Positions 25,506-35,383 of a DNA stretch of 64,000 nucleotides are shown in pieces. The notes beneath the pieces were generated by a model. It had not been told where the DNA came from, searched no databases, and saw only the letters and a program-made list of their open reading frames with translations. Within the stretch, counting starts at the first letter, position 1. Each line of letters begins with the position of its first letter. Both the position numbers and the translations under genes were made by a program. The stretch comes from DASTFY01 sp963769115 (lineage in GTDB: Bacteria; Actinomycetota; Acidimicrobiia; Acidimicrobiales; Ilumatobacteraceae): positions 372,001-436,000 of the forward strand of contig CAVYKN010000019.1 in assembly GCA_963769115.1 (NCBI GenBank), written 5' to 3'.

Positions 25506-27544
25506 TCCGCTCCTGAGCCCGCGGAGGCCAGCGCCCGCTGGACCGTCGCGGCCAGCTGCGCGCGATGGTCGCGCAGCTGCTCGGCGAACCATCGCCGCTC
25601 GCCCCGCGCCGCCCGCCAGGCCAGCAGGGTGCGGGTGTTGAGGATGGCTGTCTCGAGCGCCCACAGCCCCGCGAACCCGGAGATGGCGAACAGGAGGAAC
25701 AACCCGAACGCGTTCCAGTCGTCGGCCAGGAGAACGGACAGCACGATCCACGTCACGGGGAAGACGGCGATGCCGACCAGCATGCGCACCGTGCCCTTGG
25801 TGACCGGCACCCGCACGCGGCGCGAGGCCAGCCGGACGATGAGGTAGGGCACGACGTTGGCGGCCAGCCCGATGACGATGAACGGGGAGAACAGCAGGAA
25901 GAGCACGAGCGCGGTGACGGCCTTGCGCAGCCGCCCGATGAGGCCCGGCCCGGGTGTGATCTCCGCGTCCGTCAGCTGGCCGAGGCGGAGGTCGAGCGCG
26001 TAGTCGGCCACCGCGGTCTCGACCTCTTTGCGATCGGCCGCCGGCGCCCTCGCGAGCCGGCGGGCCGTGCGCTCCACCTGGCCGAAGTCGGGCTCGTGCT
26101 CGGCGACGCCGTCGGGCCGCAGCGCCACCTTGGCCGCCATCTGCAGCACCGCCTCCTCACGAGGCGTGTCGTAGTTCGGGGCGCACGCTCGCAGGTGGGT
26201 CTCGATCTCCGCCGTCAGACGTTCGACGGCGGCGTGGTCGTCCTCGCTGGCCGTCACGCCGTCCGACGCCACACGCGGGACCGAGTCAGCCATGCGGATC
26301 GGCGGGCCCACGTCCACGAAGGCGCGGCCGCGGAACGCGACCCGGTCCTCGAACGCGAGCCCGAGCGGCACGATGACGAGGTCCTCGACGCCGGCCGCGT
26401 ACGCGCCGAGCGCGATGCGCGCGGCGCCGGTCTTCATCGGGGCGAGTTGCGACCGGGCGCTCGTCGTCCCTTCGGGGAAGATGGCCACGGTGCCTCGCTT
26501 GGCCAGCACCTCGTGGCAGGCGGAGAACGCCGAGCGGTTACCCGCGCCGGCGTCGCGGGCGTCGACAGACTGGTCCACCGTGCGGTACACGGGGATGAGG
26601 CCGGCGAGGGCCAGGAAGGGCCGGGCCAGGGTCACCTTCCACAGGGTGGCCTTGGCGATGAAGCGGGGCAGCCGCCCGAGCGCGTGGACGGCGACCACCG
26701 GGTCGACGAGCCCGTTGAAGTGGTTGATGACGATGAGCACCGGGCCGTCGTCCGGCACCCGAGACAGCCCCTCGACCGTCACCTCCCGGAAGTAGCCCCG
26801 AACGACGACCCCGGCAACGGCGGCGATGAAGTGATCCACGCCGGCCCTCGCTGCGCCCTCTCCGCGAGGCGACTGCGAGAGCACGGCCCGGGCCCACACG
26901 AGCGCCAGCACCGCGGTGGCGATGTGCCACACGCCGTGGAACTGGAAGATGCTGTCGTCGTCGCACACCGGTGAACTCGTCCGGCCGAGGAAGAAGGCGA
27001 GGCCGGCGACCGCGGCGATGGCGACGAACGGCAGATCGGACCACGCCGGCCGGGTCCGCATACGGATCCGTCGGATCACGAACGAGATCAACGCCACCGC
27101 CACCAGCACCGCGACCGCGCCGTTCGTGGCGTCGGGCTCGATGACCAGCACCACGCCCATCACGACGAGCGCGAGGATCGCGGTCCCCGTCGCCACCCAA
27201 CCGGCCGACGCCGCACCATCACGCCGCAGCAGGCCGAAGTGCCAACCGGCGATGAACGCCAGCGCGGCGACGAGCGTCAGGTCGTGCAGCCATCGGCCGG
27301 GACCGTTCGCGGCCGCGTGGAAGGCCACGCTCCCGACCCCGCAGGCCGCCACCAGCGCCCCGAACACCGTGGCCGAGGGATCGAGGTGCCAGGCCCGGCG
27401 GCGCACGATGATCCAGACGCCGGCGACGACGTAGGCCAGGCTGCTCACCGTGTTGAAGGGCTGGGCGATGAGCCCCTCGCCGATCTCCTCGCAGTCGCTG
27501 GCCGCGATGGCCGCCAGCACCGCCGGCGCGACGGGCGCGTTCAT
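25493..27544 (-). CDS. Fusion of ceramidase-like membrane domain and PlsC-type acyltransferase
   Basis: 683 aa. Residues 1-240 are seven hydrophobic helices resembling the ceramidase/CREST superfamily, with DCEEIGEGLIAQPFNTVSSLAYVVAG split around a helix and conserved VAFHAAANG and HGVWHI. Residues about 245-470 form a PlsC/LPLAT acyltransferase with NHFNGLVDP (H and D separated by five residues, as in Sct1-like members) and FPEGTTS. Two to three more helices follow (VLFLLFSPFIVIGLAA). Likely an integral lipid-remodelling enzyme. An ATGA overlap joins it to the gene upstream. Activity and substrate are inferred only from families. Confidence 0.8.
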   Translation of the reverse strand: MNAPVAPAVLAAIAASDCEEIGEGLIAQPFNTVSSLAYVVAGVWIIVRRRAWHLDPSATVFGALVAACGVGSVAFHAAANGPGRWLHDLTLVAALAFIAGWHFGLLRRDGAASAGWVATGTAILALVVMGVVLVIEPDATNGAVAVLVAVALISFVIRRIRMRTRPAWSDLPFVAIAAVAGLAFFLGRTSSPVCDDDSIFQFHGVWHIATAVLALVWARAVLSQSPRGEGAARAGVDHFIAAVAGVVVRGYFREVTVEGLSRVPDDGPVLIVINHFNGLVDPVVAVHALGRLPRFIAKATLWKVTLARPFLALAGLIPVYRTVDQSVDARDAGAGNRSAFSACHEVLAKRGTVAIFPEGTTSARSQLAPMKTGAARIALGAYAAGVEDLVIVPLGLAFEDRVAFRGRAFVDVGPPIRMADSVPRVASDGVTASEDDHAAVERLTAEIETHLRACAPNYDTPREEAVLQMAAKVALRPDGVAEHEPDFGQVERTARRLARAPAADRKEVETAVADYALDLRLGQLTDAEITPGPGLIGRLRKAVTALVLFLLFSPFIVIGLAANVVPYLIVRLASRRVRVPVTKGTVRMLVGIAVFPVTWIVLSVLLADDWNAFGLFLLFAISGFAGLWALETAILNTRTLLAWRAARGERRWFAEQLRDHRAQLAATVQRALASAGSGADHDE

Positions 27545-28717
27545 GGTGACGCCGCCGTCTGCGACACCGCTCGGGCCGCCGCCAGCGGGGCCGTCCCCCG
27601 ACGCACGGAGAGGCGCCACAGGGCGACGGTGATCCACCCGATCGGGATGATCGCGATCCACGTCGCCAAGCGGAAGAGCATGACACCGGCCGTGACCTGG
27701 TTGACGTATGCCGACCCTGCGTAGCCGGTGAGCAGACCGATGTAGCCGAGCTCGACGACGCCGGCGCCGCCCGCGGTGATGGGCACCACCGTCAGCAGCT
27801 CGACGATGGCGTAGGCCGCGAAGATCTGGCTGACGGTCAGGTCCTCACGGGGCACACCGACGAAGCGGAGCGCCATCACCAGGAGGAGCAGCCGGGTCAG
27901 TGTCAACAGCACCGTCGCCAGCAGAGCCAGCGGCCAGCGGGGCGCCAGCAGGGTGATGGCCTGCTGCCGGGCCTCCACGAGACGGTCGCCCAGGCCCTCG
28001 GGACCGGTGCGCCCGACCCGGCGCAGGACGGCGCCGATGACGCGCTCGGCCAGGTTGCCGGCGCGGGCCGCGAACGCCGGCTTCCACAGGGCCAGCACCA
28101 CGATGACGACGACCGCGATGGCGATGGTGGCGCCGATGATCGCGAAGCGGCCGGTGTCCCCGGTGAGCCGCCCGGTGAAGAACAGCGGCACGGCGGCGAC
28201 CGCGGGGAGCACCAGCTTCGTTCCGACCGTGACCATGCCGCTCGCCGCCACGGACACCGTGGAGACAGTGGCCGAGTAGCCCCACGACCGGTACATGAGG
28301 AGCCGGAGAGCGAGATCGCCCGGACCGGGGAACGTGCTCGACACGGCGCTGGAGCCCAGGTACGCGGTGACGCCCCGGCGGACGGGCAGCTTCGGCACCA
28401 CCGATGCGGTGAGGAACCCGTTGGCCCAGATCGTCGACGCGAAGACCGCCAGGAACGCCGCCCACTCACCGGCGCTCAGCGAGCCGATGGCCCGGCGGAC
28501 GGTCGCCAGGTCGAGATCCTCGTAGACCGGCTTGAGCACGAGCGCGGCGATGACGAGCGCGCCGATGCTCAGACCGACGCGCAGCAGGGTCTTCGAGCGC
28601 GTGACCGTGCCGCAACGGCTGCGCCTGGACCTCGGCCGCCTCGAGCTCCTCGACGTCGGCTGTCCTGGCCGCCTCGGACTCCGCGCCGCCTCCGGCGGTG
28701 GTGTCCTCGGAGCTCAT
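27541..28717 (-). CDS. Flippase-like UPF0104 (LPG synthase-type) membrane protein, one-base frameshift
   Basis: About 391 aa after correction. An acidic cytosolic N-terminus (EDTTAGGGAESEAARTADV) is followed, after an extra base at about 28609, by helices LLRVGLSIGALVIAALVLKP and seven more. PGPGDLALRLLMYRSWG and GGAGVVELGYIGLLTGYAG are hallmarks of the lysylphosphatidylglycerol-synthase transmembrane/UPF0104 family. Such proteins are proposed lipid flippases. TAGCAT (28727-28732) lies 9 nt upstream. It heads an operon with the ceramidase-like/acyltransferase fusion, consistent with a membrane-lipid role. Confidence 0.82.
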
Positions 28718-28791
28718 GACGGCCGCATGCTAGGTAGTCCGGCGGACGAGCATCCGCGTGACCTCTGAGCGGCATTCATAGGCTTCCGCCC

Positions 28792-28974
28792 ATGGCTGCA
28801 CTCTTGATGATCATCGTCTTCGCCGTCGTCGGCTCGTTCCCCGCGACCTGGCTGCTCATGTTGTTCCTCGGCAACCTGGGCGCGACACAGGTCGGCTTCT
28901 GGGGTGCGCTGCCCGCCGGGATCCTGCTGACCTTCATCTTCGCCGGCGCCGGCACCGCCAGCCGCAACTGGTGA
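28792..28974 (+). CDS. Small membrane protein, 60 aa
   Basis: Two hydrophobic helices (MIIVFAVVGSFPATWLLMLF and GALPAGILLTFIFAGAG) separated by GNLGATQVGFW. Coding is supported by TAGGCT (28779-28784) 7 nt before the ATG and by independent spacing from both neighbours. I do not recognise a family. A hairpin follows 8 nt after the stop. Confidence 0.6.
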   Translation: MAALLMIIVFAVVGSFPATWLLMLFLGNLGATQVGFWGALPAGILLTFIFAGAGTASRNW

Positions 28975-28981
28975 GCCCGTA

Positions 28982-29004
28982 CCCACGGTGGCTCCCACCG
29001 TGGG
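28982..29004. terminator. Inverted repeat, possible terminator or operator
   Basis: CCCACGGTG (28982-28990), loop GCTCC, CACCGTGGG (28996-29004): a perfect 9-bp stem between the small membrane gene and the PAP2 gene. No T-run follows, so it is either a non-canonical terminator or a binding site. Confidence 0.45.
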
Positions 29005-29017
29005 ACGATGACAGCTG

Positions 29018-29674
29018 ATGGACGCGGTCACCTACGAGCACGACGTCCGCGGATGGCCCCTCCGGGCACTGATCGGCGGCGCGGTGGTCGCGGTCGTGAG
29101 CGCGATCATCGCCAGCTCCGGCGACGTCGCGGGCTGGGAAGAGGAGATCTTCCACGCCATCAACGACCTTCCCGACTGGCTGCGCGCGCCCATGTGGGTG
29201 GCCCAACTGGCGGGGCTGCTCCTCCTTCCGCTCGTCGTCGCCATCGTGGCCCTCGTGTTCCGGCGCTTCCGCCTGGCCATCGCCCTCGTCGCGCTGATCC
29301 CGCTCAAGCTCTTCGTGGAGAAGGCCGTGGTGAAGCAGCTCGTCGAGCGCGAGCGACCCGGAACGTCGATCTGCCAGCTGGACGAGACGTGCGGGAACTT
29401 CCGGGACACGCCGCTCGCAGGGCTCTCGTTCGTCTCGGGCCACGCCATCATCGCCTGGGCGGTGGCCACGCTGCTCTGGCCGTACCTGCCCGGGCGGTGG
29501 AAGTGGCTGCCGGTCGCGGTGGCGTTCGCCAACGCCGTGGCCCGCATCTACCTCGGCGCGCACAACCCGCTCGACGTCGTCGGCGGCGCCGGCATCGGCG
29601 TGGCGCTCGGCGCGCTGCTCACGATGGTCGTCGGCAGCCCGGTTGCCCGACCGTCCGTCGCGGTCCCTCGCTAG
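29018..29674 (+). CDS. PAP2-family membrane phosphatase
   Basis: 218 aa with about five helices. The three acid-phosphatase motifs are KQLVERERPG, LSFVSGHA and ARIYLGAHNPLDV, with catalytic His in motifs 2 and 3. Such enzymes dephosphorylate lipid phosphates or undecaprenyl pyrophosphate at the outer membrane face. The TAG stop forms part of the -10 element (TAGCCT) of the next gene. Confidence 0.9.
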   Translation: MDAVTYEHDVRGWPLRALIGGAVVAVVSAIIASSGDVAGWEEEIFHAINDLPDWLRAPMWVAQLAGLLLLPLVVAIVALVFRRFRLAIALVALIPLKLFVEKAVVKQLVERERPGTSICQLDETCGNFRDTPLAGLSFVSGHAIIAWAVATLLWPYLPGRWKWLPVAVAFANAVARIYLGAHNPLDVVGGAGIGVALGALLTMVVGSPVARPSVAVPR

Positions 29675-29684
29675 CCTTCGCGCC

Positions 29685-30101
29685 GTGGCTGACATCCGGC
29701 CCGATCCCCCGGCCCGGGTCCGCGCGGCCGGTCTGCGCATGGGATCGGCACGGCGGCAGGTGATCGATGCGTTGGGCCGCCTGCAGGGTCCGGTCACGGC
29801 GGAGGAGGTGGCGGCGTCGCTGCCCGACATCCACGTCAGCTCGGTGTACCGGTCGCTGAACGTCCTCGAGGACCTCGGCGTGGTGCGGCACGTCCACCTG
29901 GCGCACGGGCCGGCGCTCTACGAGCTCACCGACGTCGCCGAGCAGGTCCGCCACCTCGCCTGCGAGGGCTGCGGGCGGGACATCGTGGTGCCGAGCGCGC
30001 TGTTCGACGAGCTGCGGGCGACCATCCTGCGTGACTACGGCTTCGTCATGGACGGTGGTCACTTCGCCATCCCCGGTCGCTGCGCCGACTGCGCCGGGTG
30101 A
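29685..30101 (+). CDS. Fur-family transcriptional regulator
   Basis: 138 aa. A winged helix (PVTAEEVAASLPDIHVSSVYRSLNVLEDLGVV) is followed by the metal-binding dimer domain. Structural zinc cysteines occur as CEGCGRD and CADC. It has the shorter metal region of Zur/PerR-like members, so the sensed metal is not certain. The GTG at 29685 has TAGCCT (29672-29677) 7 nt upstream, and that hexamer overlaps the preceding stop codon. Confidence 0.9.
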   Translation: MADIRPDPPARVRAAGLRMGSARRQVIDALGRLQGPVTAEEVAASLPDIHVSSVYRSLNVLEDLGVVRHVHLAHGPALYELTDVAEQVRHLACEGCGRDIVVPSALFDELRATILRDYGFVMDGGHFAIPGRCADCAG

Positions 30102-30174
30102 CCTTCGGGCCTGTACGCCGCCACCGGACGACAAAGCGGGTGACGTAAGCCGGCCCCGGGGTTACCGTTCGGAT

Positions 30175-32420
30175 GTGGGAGAGGGGCCCACGGGCACCCA
30201 AGCAACCCCAGCAACGGCTGGCGCGATGCGCCGGCGGGACGATCTCGGTCGCGTCGGCGTGGCTCTTCTCGTGGCCGGGTCGGTCCTCACGCTGCTCTTC
30301 GCCATGTCGCTGTGGAGCTGGCGGACCTTCGCCAACTCGGAGGGCTTCGCCGACGCCGCCACCGACGCCCTGAAGGAGCCCGCGGTCGCCGAGAGCGATC
30401 GCCGACCAGATCGTCGACGTGCTCCAAGAGCACGTGGCCACGGCCGATCCCGCCGTCGGCGGCTGCGACCGATCCTGCGCGGCGGTCGTCGCCGAGGTGG
30501 TGTCCACCGAGGCGTTCCGCGGTCGTGTTCCACGCCGGCGTGCGGGAGATGCACGGCGCCATCGTCCAGGGCCACCGCAGCCGCCCGCTCGTCCAGGTCG
30601 ACGACTCCGCCCAACTCGTGAAGGACGCCCTGGCGCGTCGCTCAGCCCGACATGGCCGAGTCGATCTCGGACGACGCGCTGTCCGTTCCCGTGGAGCTGT
30701 CGCAGAGCCCCATGGCGGACCTGTTCATGCGGGCCGCCGATCTGGCGGGCTGGCTGATCGTGCCCTTCGCGTTGGGCGCGATCGTCTGCTTCGTCGCCGC
30801 GGTGCGCCGCGCCTCCGATCGGCGGCGGGCCTTCGAAGTGGTAGGGGTGTGCCTGGTCGCGGTCGGCGGCGTGATCTTCGTGGTGCTCGCCGCCCTGCTC
30901 AACGTCGCCGCCGATGTGGGGCAGGACCCGCGCCAGCGCACCGCCCTGCGAGCGTTGTTCTGGAGCGCCGTGCACGTCCTCAACGTCACCGCCAAGGTGT
31001 TGATCGTCGTCGGCGCGGTCATCAGCTTCGCCGCCGCCCTGGCCGGCGGCGGTGCGATGTCCGAGCGCTTCGCCGCGCTGGTCGAGCGGGGACGGGCCAC
31101 GCTGGCGGATCCCCGGGCCAAGGCGCTTGCCGCTGCCGTCGCCATCGGCCTCGGAGTCCTAGGGCTCATCTGGCCGCTCGCCATGGCCGAGGTGCTGGTG
31201 CGCGTCGGCGCCGTCGGCTTGGTCGTGCTGGGCACCGTCTGGGTGTTCGACCTCGTCGGGGCGTCGTCGTGGGTGGCCGGCGAGACGGGCGCCGCCGTGC
31301 CTCGGCGGTTCACACCGCGGCGCCTCGCCCTGGGCGGCACCACCGGCGTGGCCACGTTCTCCCTCGTCCTCCTGCTGGGCGGCATGTCCTTCGTCCGGGC
31401 CGTCCGGGCGCCGGATCTCGACCGCAGGAACATCGACGAGGCCGGCTGCAACGGCTTCGTCGACCTGTGCGACCGCCGCGTTGATGAGGTGGCCTTCGCC
31501 GGAACGCACAACTCGATGGCCGCCAGCTCCGAGGAGGGATGGGTCTTCGGCCGCCAGACCGGCGGGCTGCTCGCCCAGCTCTCGTTCGGCGTGCGGGCCT
31601 TCCTCCTCGACCTTCACTACGGCGCACCGATCAAGGACCTCATCCGTACGGACTTCCTCACGCCGGCCGAGCAGGCACTCTCGGACCGGCAGATGGGCCC
31701 CGAGGAGCGGGCGGCGTTGGAGCGCGTGATCGGCGTGTTCGGCGGCGCCCCCGACCCTGACGACCGCCGGGTGTACCTCTGCCACCTGTACTGCGAACTG
31801 GGAGCCACCTCGGCCAAGTCGGCCTTCCGTGAGATCCACGACTGGCTGCGGGTCAACCCGAACGAGGTCATCCTCCTGGTCCTGGAGGACCACGTGGAGG
31901 CCGAGGATGCCGTCGACGTGCTGGAGTCGAGCGGGTTGGCAGACCGGGCGTACGCGTGGGTGGCCGGCTCACCCGCTCCGACCATGCGCCAGCTCATCGA
32001 GACCAAGAGGAACGTCGTCATGCTGGTCGAGAACCACGGTGGCGCGGTGCAGCACTGGTACAACGCCGCCTACGACACGCTCCTCCAGGACACGCCGTAC
32101 GGGTTCGAGTCGGTCGAGAAGATGGCCGATCCCCGCTTCGTGCGCCCTCGAGCGGGGGAAGCGGAGTGCACCGCTGCTGCTGCTGAACCACTGGCTCGAC
32201 ACGGGTGGCCTTGCCCCCAAGAGCCTGGCCGACGAGGCCAACAGCACGGACGTCCTGCTGGCGCGGGCGGAGACCTGCCGCGCAGCGACGGGGCCAGATC
32301 CCCAACATCGTCGCCGTCGACTTCTACAGCGAAGGCCACTTGCGTCGGGTCGTCAATCGGCTGAACCGCGTCGATGTGACCGAGCCGGTCCTGGCGGCGA
32401 CGCCGGGCCTACCCCCGTAG
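30175..32420 (+). CDS. Membrane protein with PI-PLC X domain, at least five frame breaks
   Basis: About 746 aa if repaired. A TM helix (LGRVGVALLVAGSVLTLLFA) and an external helical domain are followed by four to five helices and a C-terminal phosphatidylinositol-specific phospholipase C-like X domain with His in AFAGTHNSMAA and YLCHLYCELG. Frame changes are needed near 30396, 30525, 30640, 32140 and 32300, each fitting one extra base; the stretch 30465-30490 is also disturbed. The final segment GQIPNIVAVDFYSEGHL is recognisable. TACCGT lies 6 nt before the GTG. It is either a decaying gene or a poorly assembled stretch. Typed as CDS because every piece is conserved in order. Confidence 0.6.
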
Positions 32421-32457
32421 CCCGCCCGCCGCAGCGCGCTCCTAGAGTCACCGGCCG

Positions 32458-33042
32458 GTGAGCGAGCCGGTCGTGACCAGCGGTGTTCCACGCGGGTTCC
32501 TGGGGCTGGACCGCCGGGGCTGGCCGGGCACCGTCATCGTGGCACTCATCGCCGCGCTCATCGCCGTCGGCCTCCCGCTGGTCAACAGCCTCGTCTCGGC
32601 GGATCGCCCGGTGCCCGCCGGCAGCACGGTCGAGGTCGGCCGGGGCGTGACGTTCACGGCCGCCGACGGCTGGACGCTCGACGCCGAGCAGACCAGCACC
32701 CGGACCGACCGCGTCGAGCTCGCGCAGGGGGCGCTGACGTACGCCGTCGAGGCAGCGACGGCGACGCGGACCCTGCCCGAGGAGTACGAGCGCATGGCGG
32801 CGGAGATCCGCGACAGCTCGGGCGCGCAGCTCTTCAACGGGCCGGCTCCCTTCACCACCGACGACGGGCTGGTCGGCATCGTCGGCTCCTACGGCAGCCC
32901 GACCTCGGAGGGACGGTTCGGCGTGTTCCAGGCCGGACCGACCGTGGTGCGGGTGCTCGCCCACGGCCCGCCGGACGCCATGGCGGCCGGACTGGATGAC
33001 GTCAGCTTCATGACCCGCACGCTGCGGATCGTGCCGCCGTGA
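32458..33042 (+). CDS. Membrane-anchored protein of unknown function
   Basis: 194 aa with one N-terminal helix (TVIVALIAALIAVGLPLVNSL) and an exported domain of about 150 residues (EVGRGVTFTAADGWTLDAEQ onward). The domain resembles lipoprotein-like exported domains of the LpqN type in outline, but I cannot assign it. TAGAGT (32443-32448) is 9 nt before the GTG. GTGA coupling to the PrsW-like protease gene suggests joint function. Confidence 0.7.
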   Translation: MSEPVVTSGVPRGFLGLDRRGWPGTVIVALIAALIAVGLPLVNSLVSADRPVPAGSTVEVGRGVTFTAADGWTLDAEQTSTRTDRVELAQGALTYAVEAATATRTLPEEYERMAAEIRDSSGAQLFNGPAPFTTDDGLVGIVGSYGSPTSEGRFGVFQAGPTVVRVLAHGPPDAMAAGLDDVSFMTRTLRIVPP

Positions 33043-34265
33043 CAGCCACCGGTCCCGCGCCGGCGCCCGGTCCGCCGATCCCGCGCAGCTGGGGTGACAC
33101 CACCTCCGTCATGCAGCCCCGCCAACCGGCCTTCTGGCTACTGGTCGCGCTGATGGCGCTGGGCACGGTGCGCATCGGTTCGATCGTCGTGCTGGCGTTC
33201 GGGCGGTATCCGACCGGCGCCGTCCTGGCCGCCACGTTGCTCACGCTCTACGCCATCCCCTTCCTCCTGTTCGTCTACCGGCTCGACCTGTTCGAGCGCG
33301 AACCCGCGACCATGGTCGGGGCCGCGTTCGCGTGGGGCGGCCTCGTCGCCACCTCGCTGGCGCTGGCGGGCAACCAGGCGCTCTTCGACCTGACCGCCAA
33401 GCTGGGGAGCCCCGAACTGGCCGGCCGCTGGGGTCCCGCCCTCGCCGCGCCCCCGATCGAGGAGACGCTCAAGGTGCTCGGTGTGGTCGTGCTGGTGCTG
33501 ATTGCCCGCGACCAGTTCGACACCCCGCTCGACGGGATGGTCTACGGCGCCGTCGTCGGCCTCGGCTTCCAGGTGGTCGAGAACTTCATCTACTGCATGA
33601 ACGCCATCGAGCTGGCGGGCGGCGACCGGGAGATCGTCCCGGTCCTCGGCGTCTTCCTCGTGCGCTCGCTGATCGGGCTGTGGAGCCACGCCACCTACAC
33701 GGCCATCGCCGGGTACGGCGTGGCGTACTTCGTCACGCGGTCCGACCGCAGCCTGGCCGCCCGCACCGGTGCAGTCGTGCTGGCGTTCGCCCTGGCCTTC
33801 GCCGCCCACTTCGTCTGGAACTCACCGCTGCTGACCGAGGCGTTCGGCGAGGGCTTCGGGATCCTGCTGGGACTGGTGCTCAAGGGCATCCCGGTCCTCG
33901 TGCTGCTCGTCGTGATGTACCGGTTGGCGCGCGACCAGGAGGCGACGTGGTTCCGCGAGGCCACCGCGGGCGAGGTCGGCACCGACGTCCTCCTGCCCGA
34001 CGAGCTCGACGAGCTCATGACCCTCTCCCGGCGCAGGGACGTCCGCCGGATGGTGCGACGGGTCCGCGGTCGGACCGCGGCCCACCTGGTCGACCGCCTG
34101 CAGCACGCGCAACTGGATCTCGGGCTGGCCTGCAGCCGGACCGGCCCGGCGGCCGAGCGGGACGCCGACGAGGCGCGGCGGGCGATCCGCCTGCTCCGCG
34201 TGCAACTGGCCGAGGTCGGCGTGGTCCGGGCCGGCACGGTCCCGGCGCGCCAGCGGGCAGACTGA
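33039..34265 (+). CDS. PrsW-family intramembrane metalloprotease
   Basis: 408 aa with about eight helices. Signature motifs are PPIEETLKVLG (EExxxK, about residue 140), GLGFQVVENFIYC (second Glu) and AFAAHFVWNSP (third metal ligand His). PrsW proteases cleave anti-sigma factors or other single-pass membrane proteins. A cytosolic C-terminal tail of about 100 basic residues (RRMVRRVRGRTAAHLVDRL) is an addition. It is translationally coupled to a single-pass membrane protein, which is a plausible substrate or regulator. Confidence 0.9.
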   Translation: MTATGPAPAPGPPIPRSWGDTTSVMQPRQPAFWLLVALMALGTVRIGSIVVLAFGRYPTGAVLAATLLTLYAIPFLLFVYRLDLFEREPATMVGAAFAWGGLVATSLALAGNQALFDLTAKLGSPELAGRWGPALAAPPIEETLKVLGVVVLVLIARDQFDTPLDGMVYGAVVGLGFQVVENFIYCMNAIELAGGDREIVPVLGVFLVRSLIGLWSHATYTAIAGYGVAYFVTRSDRSLAARTGAVVLAFALAFAAHFVWNSPLLTEAFGEGFGILLGLVLKGIPVLVLLVVMYRLARDQEATWFREATAGEVGTDVLLPDELDELMTLSRRRDVRRMVRRVRGRTAAHLVDRLQHAQLDLGLACSRTGPAAERDADEARRAIRLLRVQLAEVGVVRAGTVPARQRAD

Positions 34266-34269
34266 CCGC

Positions 34270-34680
34270 ATGGAGACCGCCGAGGCCCTCGAGTACATCC
34301 GAGCCAATCATCGCGGCGTGCTGATCACCTTCCGATCGGACGGCGGCCTGCAGTCGTCGCCGGTCACCGCGTCCGCAGACGACGACGGACGCGTCATCGT
34401 GAGCAGCCGCGAGACCGCCATCAAGGTCAAGAACCTCCGGCGCGACCCGCGCGCCACGTACTGCGGGTTCGCCGACGGGTTCTACGGCCAGTGGGTGCAG
34501 GTCGAGGGACCGGCGGAGATCGTCGGGCTGCCCGAGGCGCTCGAGCTCCTCGTGGACTACTACCGCGACGTGGCCGGTGAGCATCCGGACTGGGACGACT
34601 ACCGCGCGGCGATGGTGCGCGAGCAGCGGGTCCTGATCCGCATCACCGTCGAGCGGGCCGGGCCCTCGCGGTCCGGCTGA
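34270..34680 (+). CDS. PPOX-class F420-dependent oxidoreductase (Rv1155-like)
   Basis: 136 aa split-beta-barrel flavin/deazaflavin-binding protein. SSPVTASADDDGRVIVSSRETAIK is split here by strands but shows the phosphate-binding region; KVKNLRRDPRATYCGF and QWVQVEGPAEIV are typical of the F420 PPOX subgroup. Probably reduces an unknown substrate with F420H2. It is 4 nt downstream of the PrsW gene. Confidence 0.85.
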   Translation: METAEALEYIRANHRGVLITFRSDGGLQSSPVTASADDDGRVIVSSRETAIKVKNLRRDPRATYCGFADGFYGQWVQVEGPAEIVGLPEALELLVDYYRDVAGEHPDWDDYRAAMVREQRVLIRITVERAGPSRSG

Positions 34681-34690
34681 TCGGGCTCGG

Positions 34691-35383
34691 CTACGGGCCG
34701 TTCTCCTGCACCTCGGGCGACACGACGCCGTTGTCCAGGCGGACCCGCACCCTCGTCCGGCCGGCGGCGCCCTCGAAGCGGACCTCGACGTCGTCCGGCT
34801 CGGCCTTCTGCTCGGCGACGGCGTAGCCCGCTGAGGGCCGCACGCTCACCAGGACCAGTTTGCCGGCGTCGACCCGGACCGTGACCTGACCCCCGAGGCC
34901 GCCGTAGGTCTGCGGACCACTCGAGGGGGGAGGGCTCTGCGTCGTGGGCGCCGCCGTGGGCGCGACCGTCGCCGCCGTCGGGGCCGGACCGCCGCTGCTG
35001 ACCGCCGGATTCGGGGACGCCGCCGGCGGCGCCGAGGAGGGTGTGGCACTCGTGGGGACCGTCGTGGTCACCGTCGACGTGGGACCGGTGGTGACCGGCG
35101 CGGCCGGGCTCGTGCCGTCGGTCCCGGGGTTCGGCGCGGTGGCGACGGATGGTGAATCGACGGTGTCGACCTGCGTCGAGCCCGGCGGCCGCGCCCCCAG
35201 CCAGACGGCGCCGACGACGGCCGCCACGGCGAGCGCCGCGCCGGCCCGCACGGCGGTCCGGCGGCGGCGCACCACACGTGCGCGGGCGGTCACCCGGGCC
35301 AGCGCGGCGTCGGGGTCGCCGACGGCGATGGAGTCCAGCGATCGGCCGAGGGCCCGGGTCAGTTCGTCATCGTGCTGGTTCAT
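34691..35383 (-). CDS. Membrane-anchored anti-sigma-like protein
   Basis: 230 aa. The N-terminal 50 residues (HDDELTRALGRSLDSIAVGDP) look like a short sigma-binding segment, followed by one helix (VRAGAALAVAAVVGAVWLGA), a long Thr/Pro/Ser linker (about 75-165) and a small beta-rich exported domain (GQVTVRVDAGKLVLVSVRPS). Coupled by ATGA to the upstream ECF sigma gene, so it probably restrains that sigma factor. No zinc motif is visible. Confidence 0.75.
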   Translation of the reverse strand: MNQHDDELTRALGRSLDSIAVGDPDAALARVTARARVVRRRRTAVRAGAALAVAAVVGAVWLGARPPGSTQVDTVDSPSVATAPNPGTDGTSPAAPVTTGPTSTVTTTVPTSATPSSAPPAASPNPAVSSGGPAPTAATVAPTAAPTTQSPPPSSGPQTYGGLGGQVTVRVDAGKLVLVSVRPSAGYAVAEQKAEPDDVEVRFEGAAGRTRVRVRLDNGVVSPEVQENGP

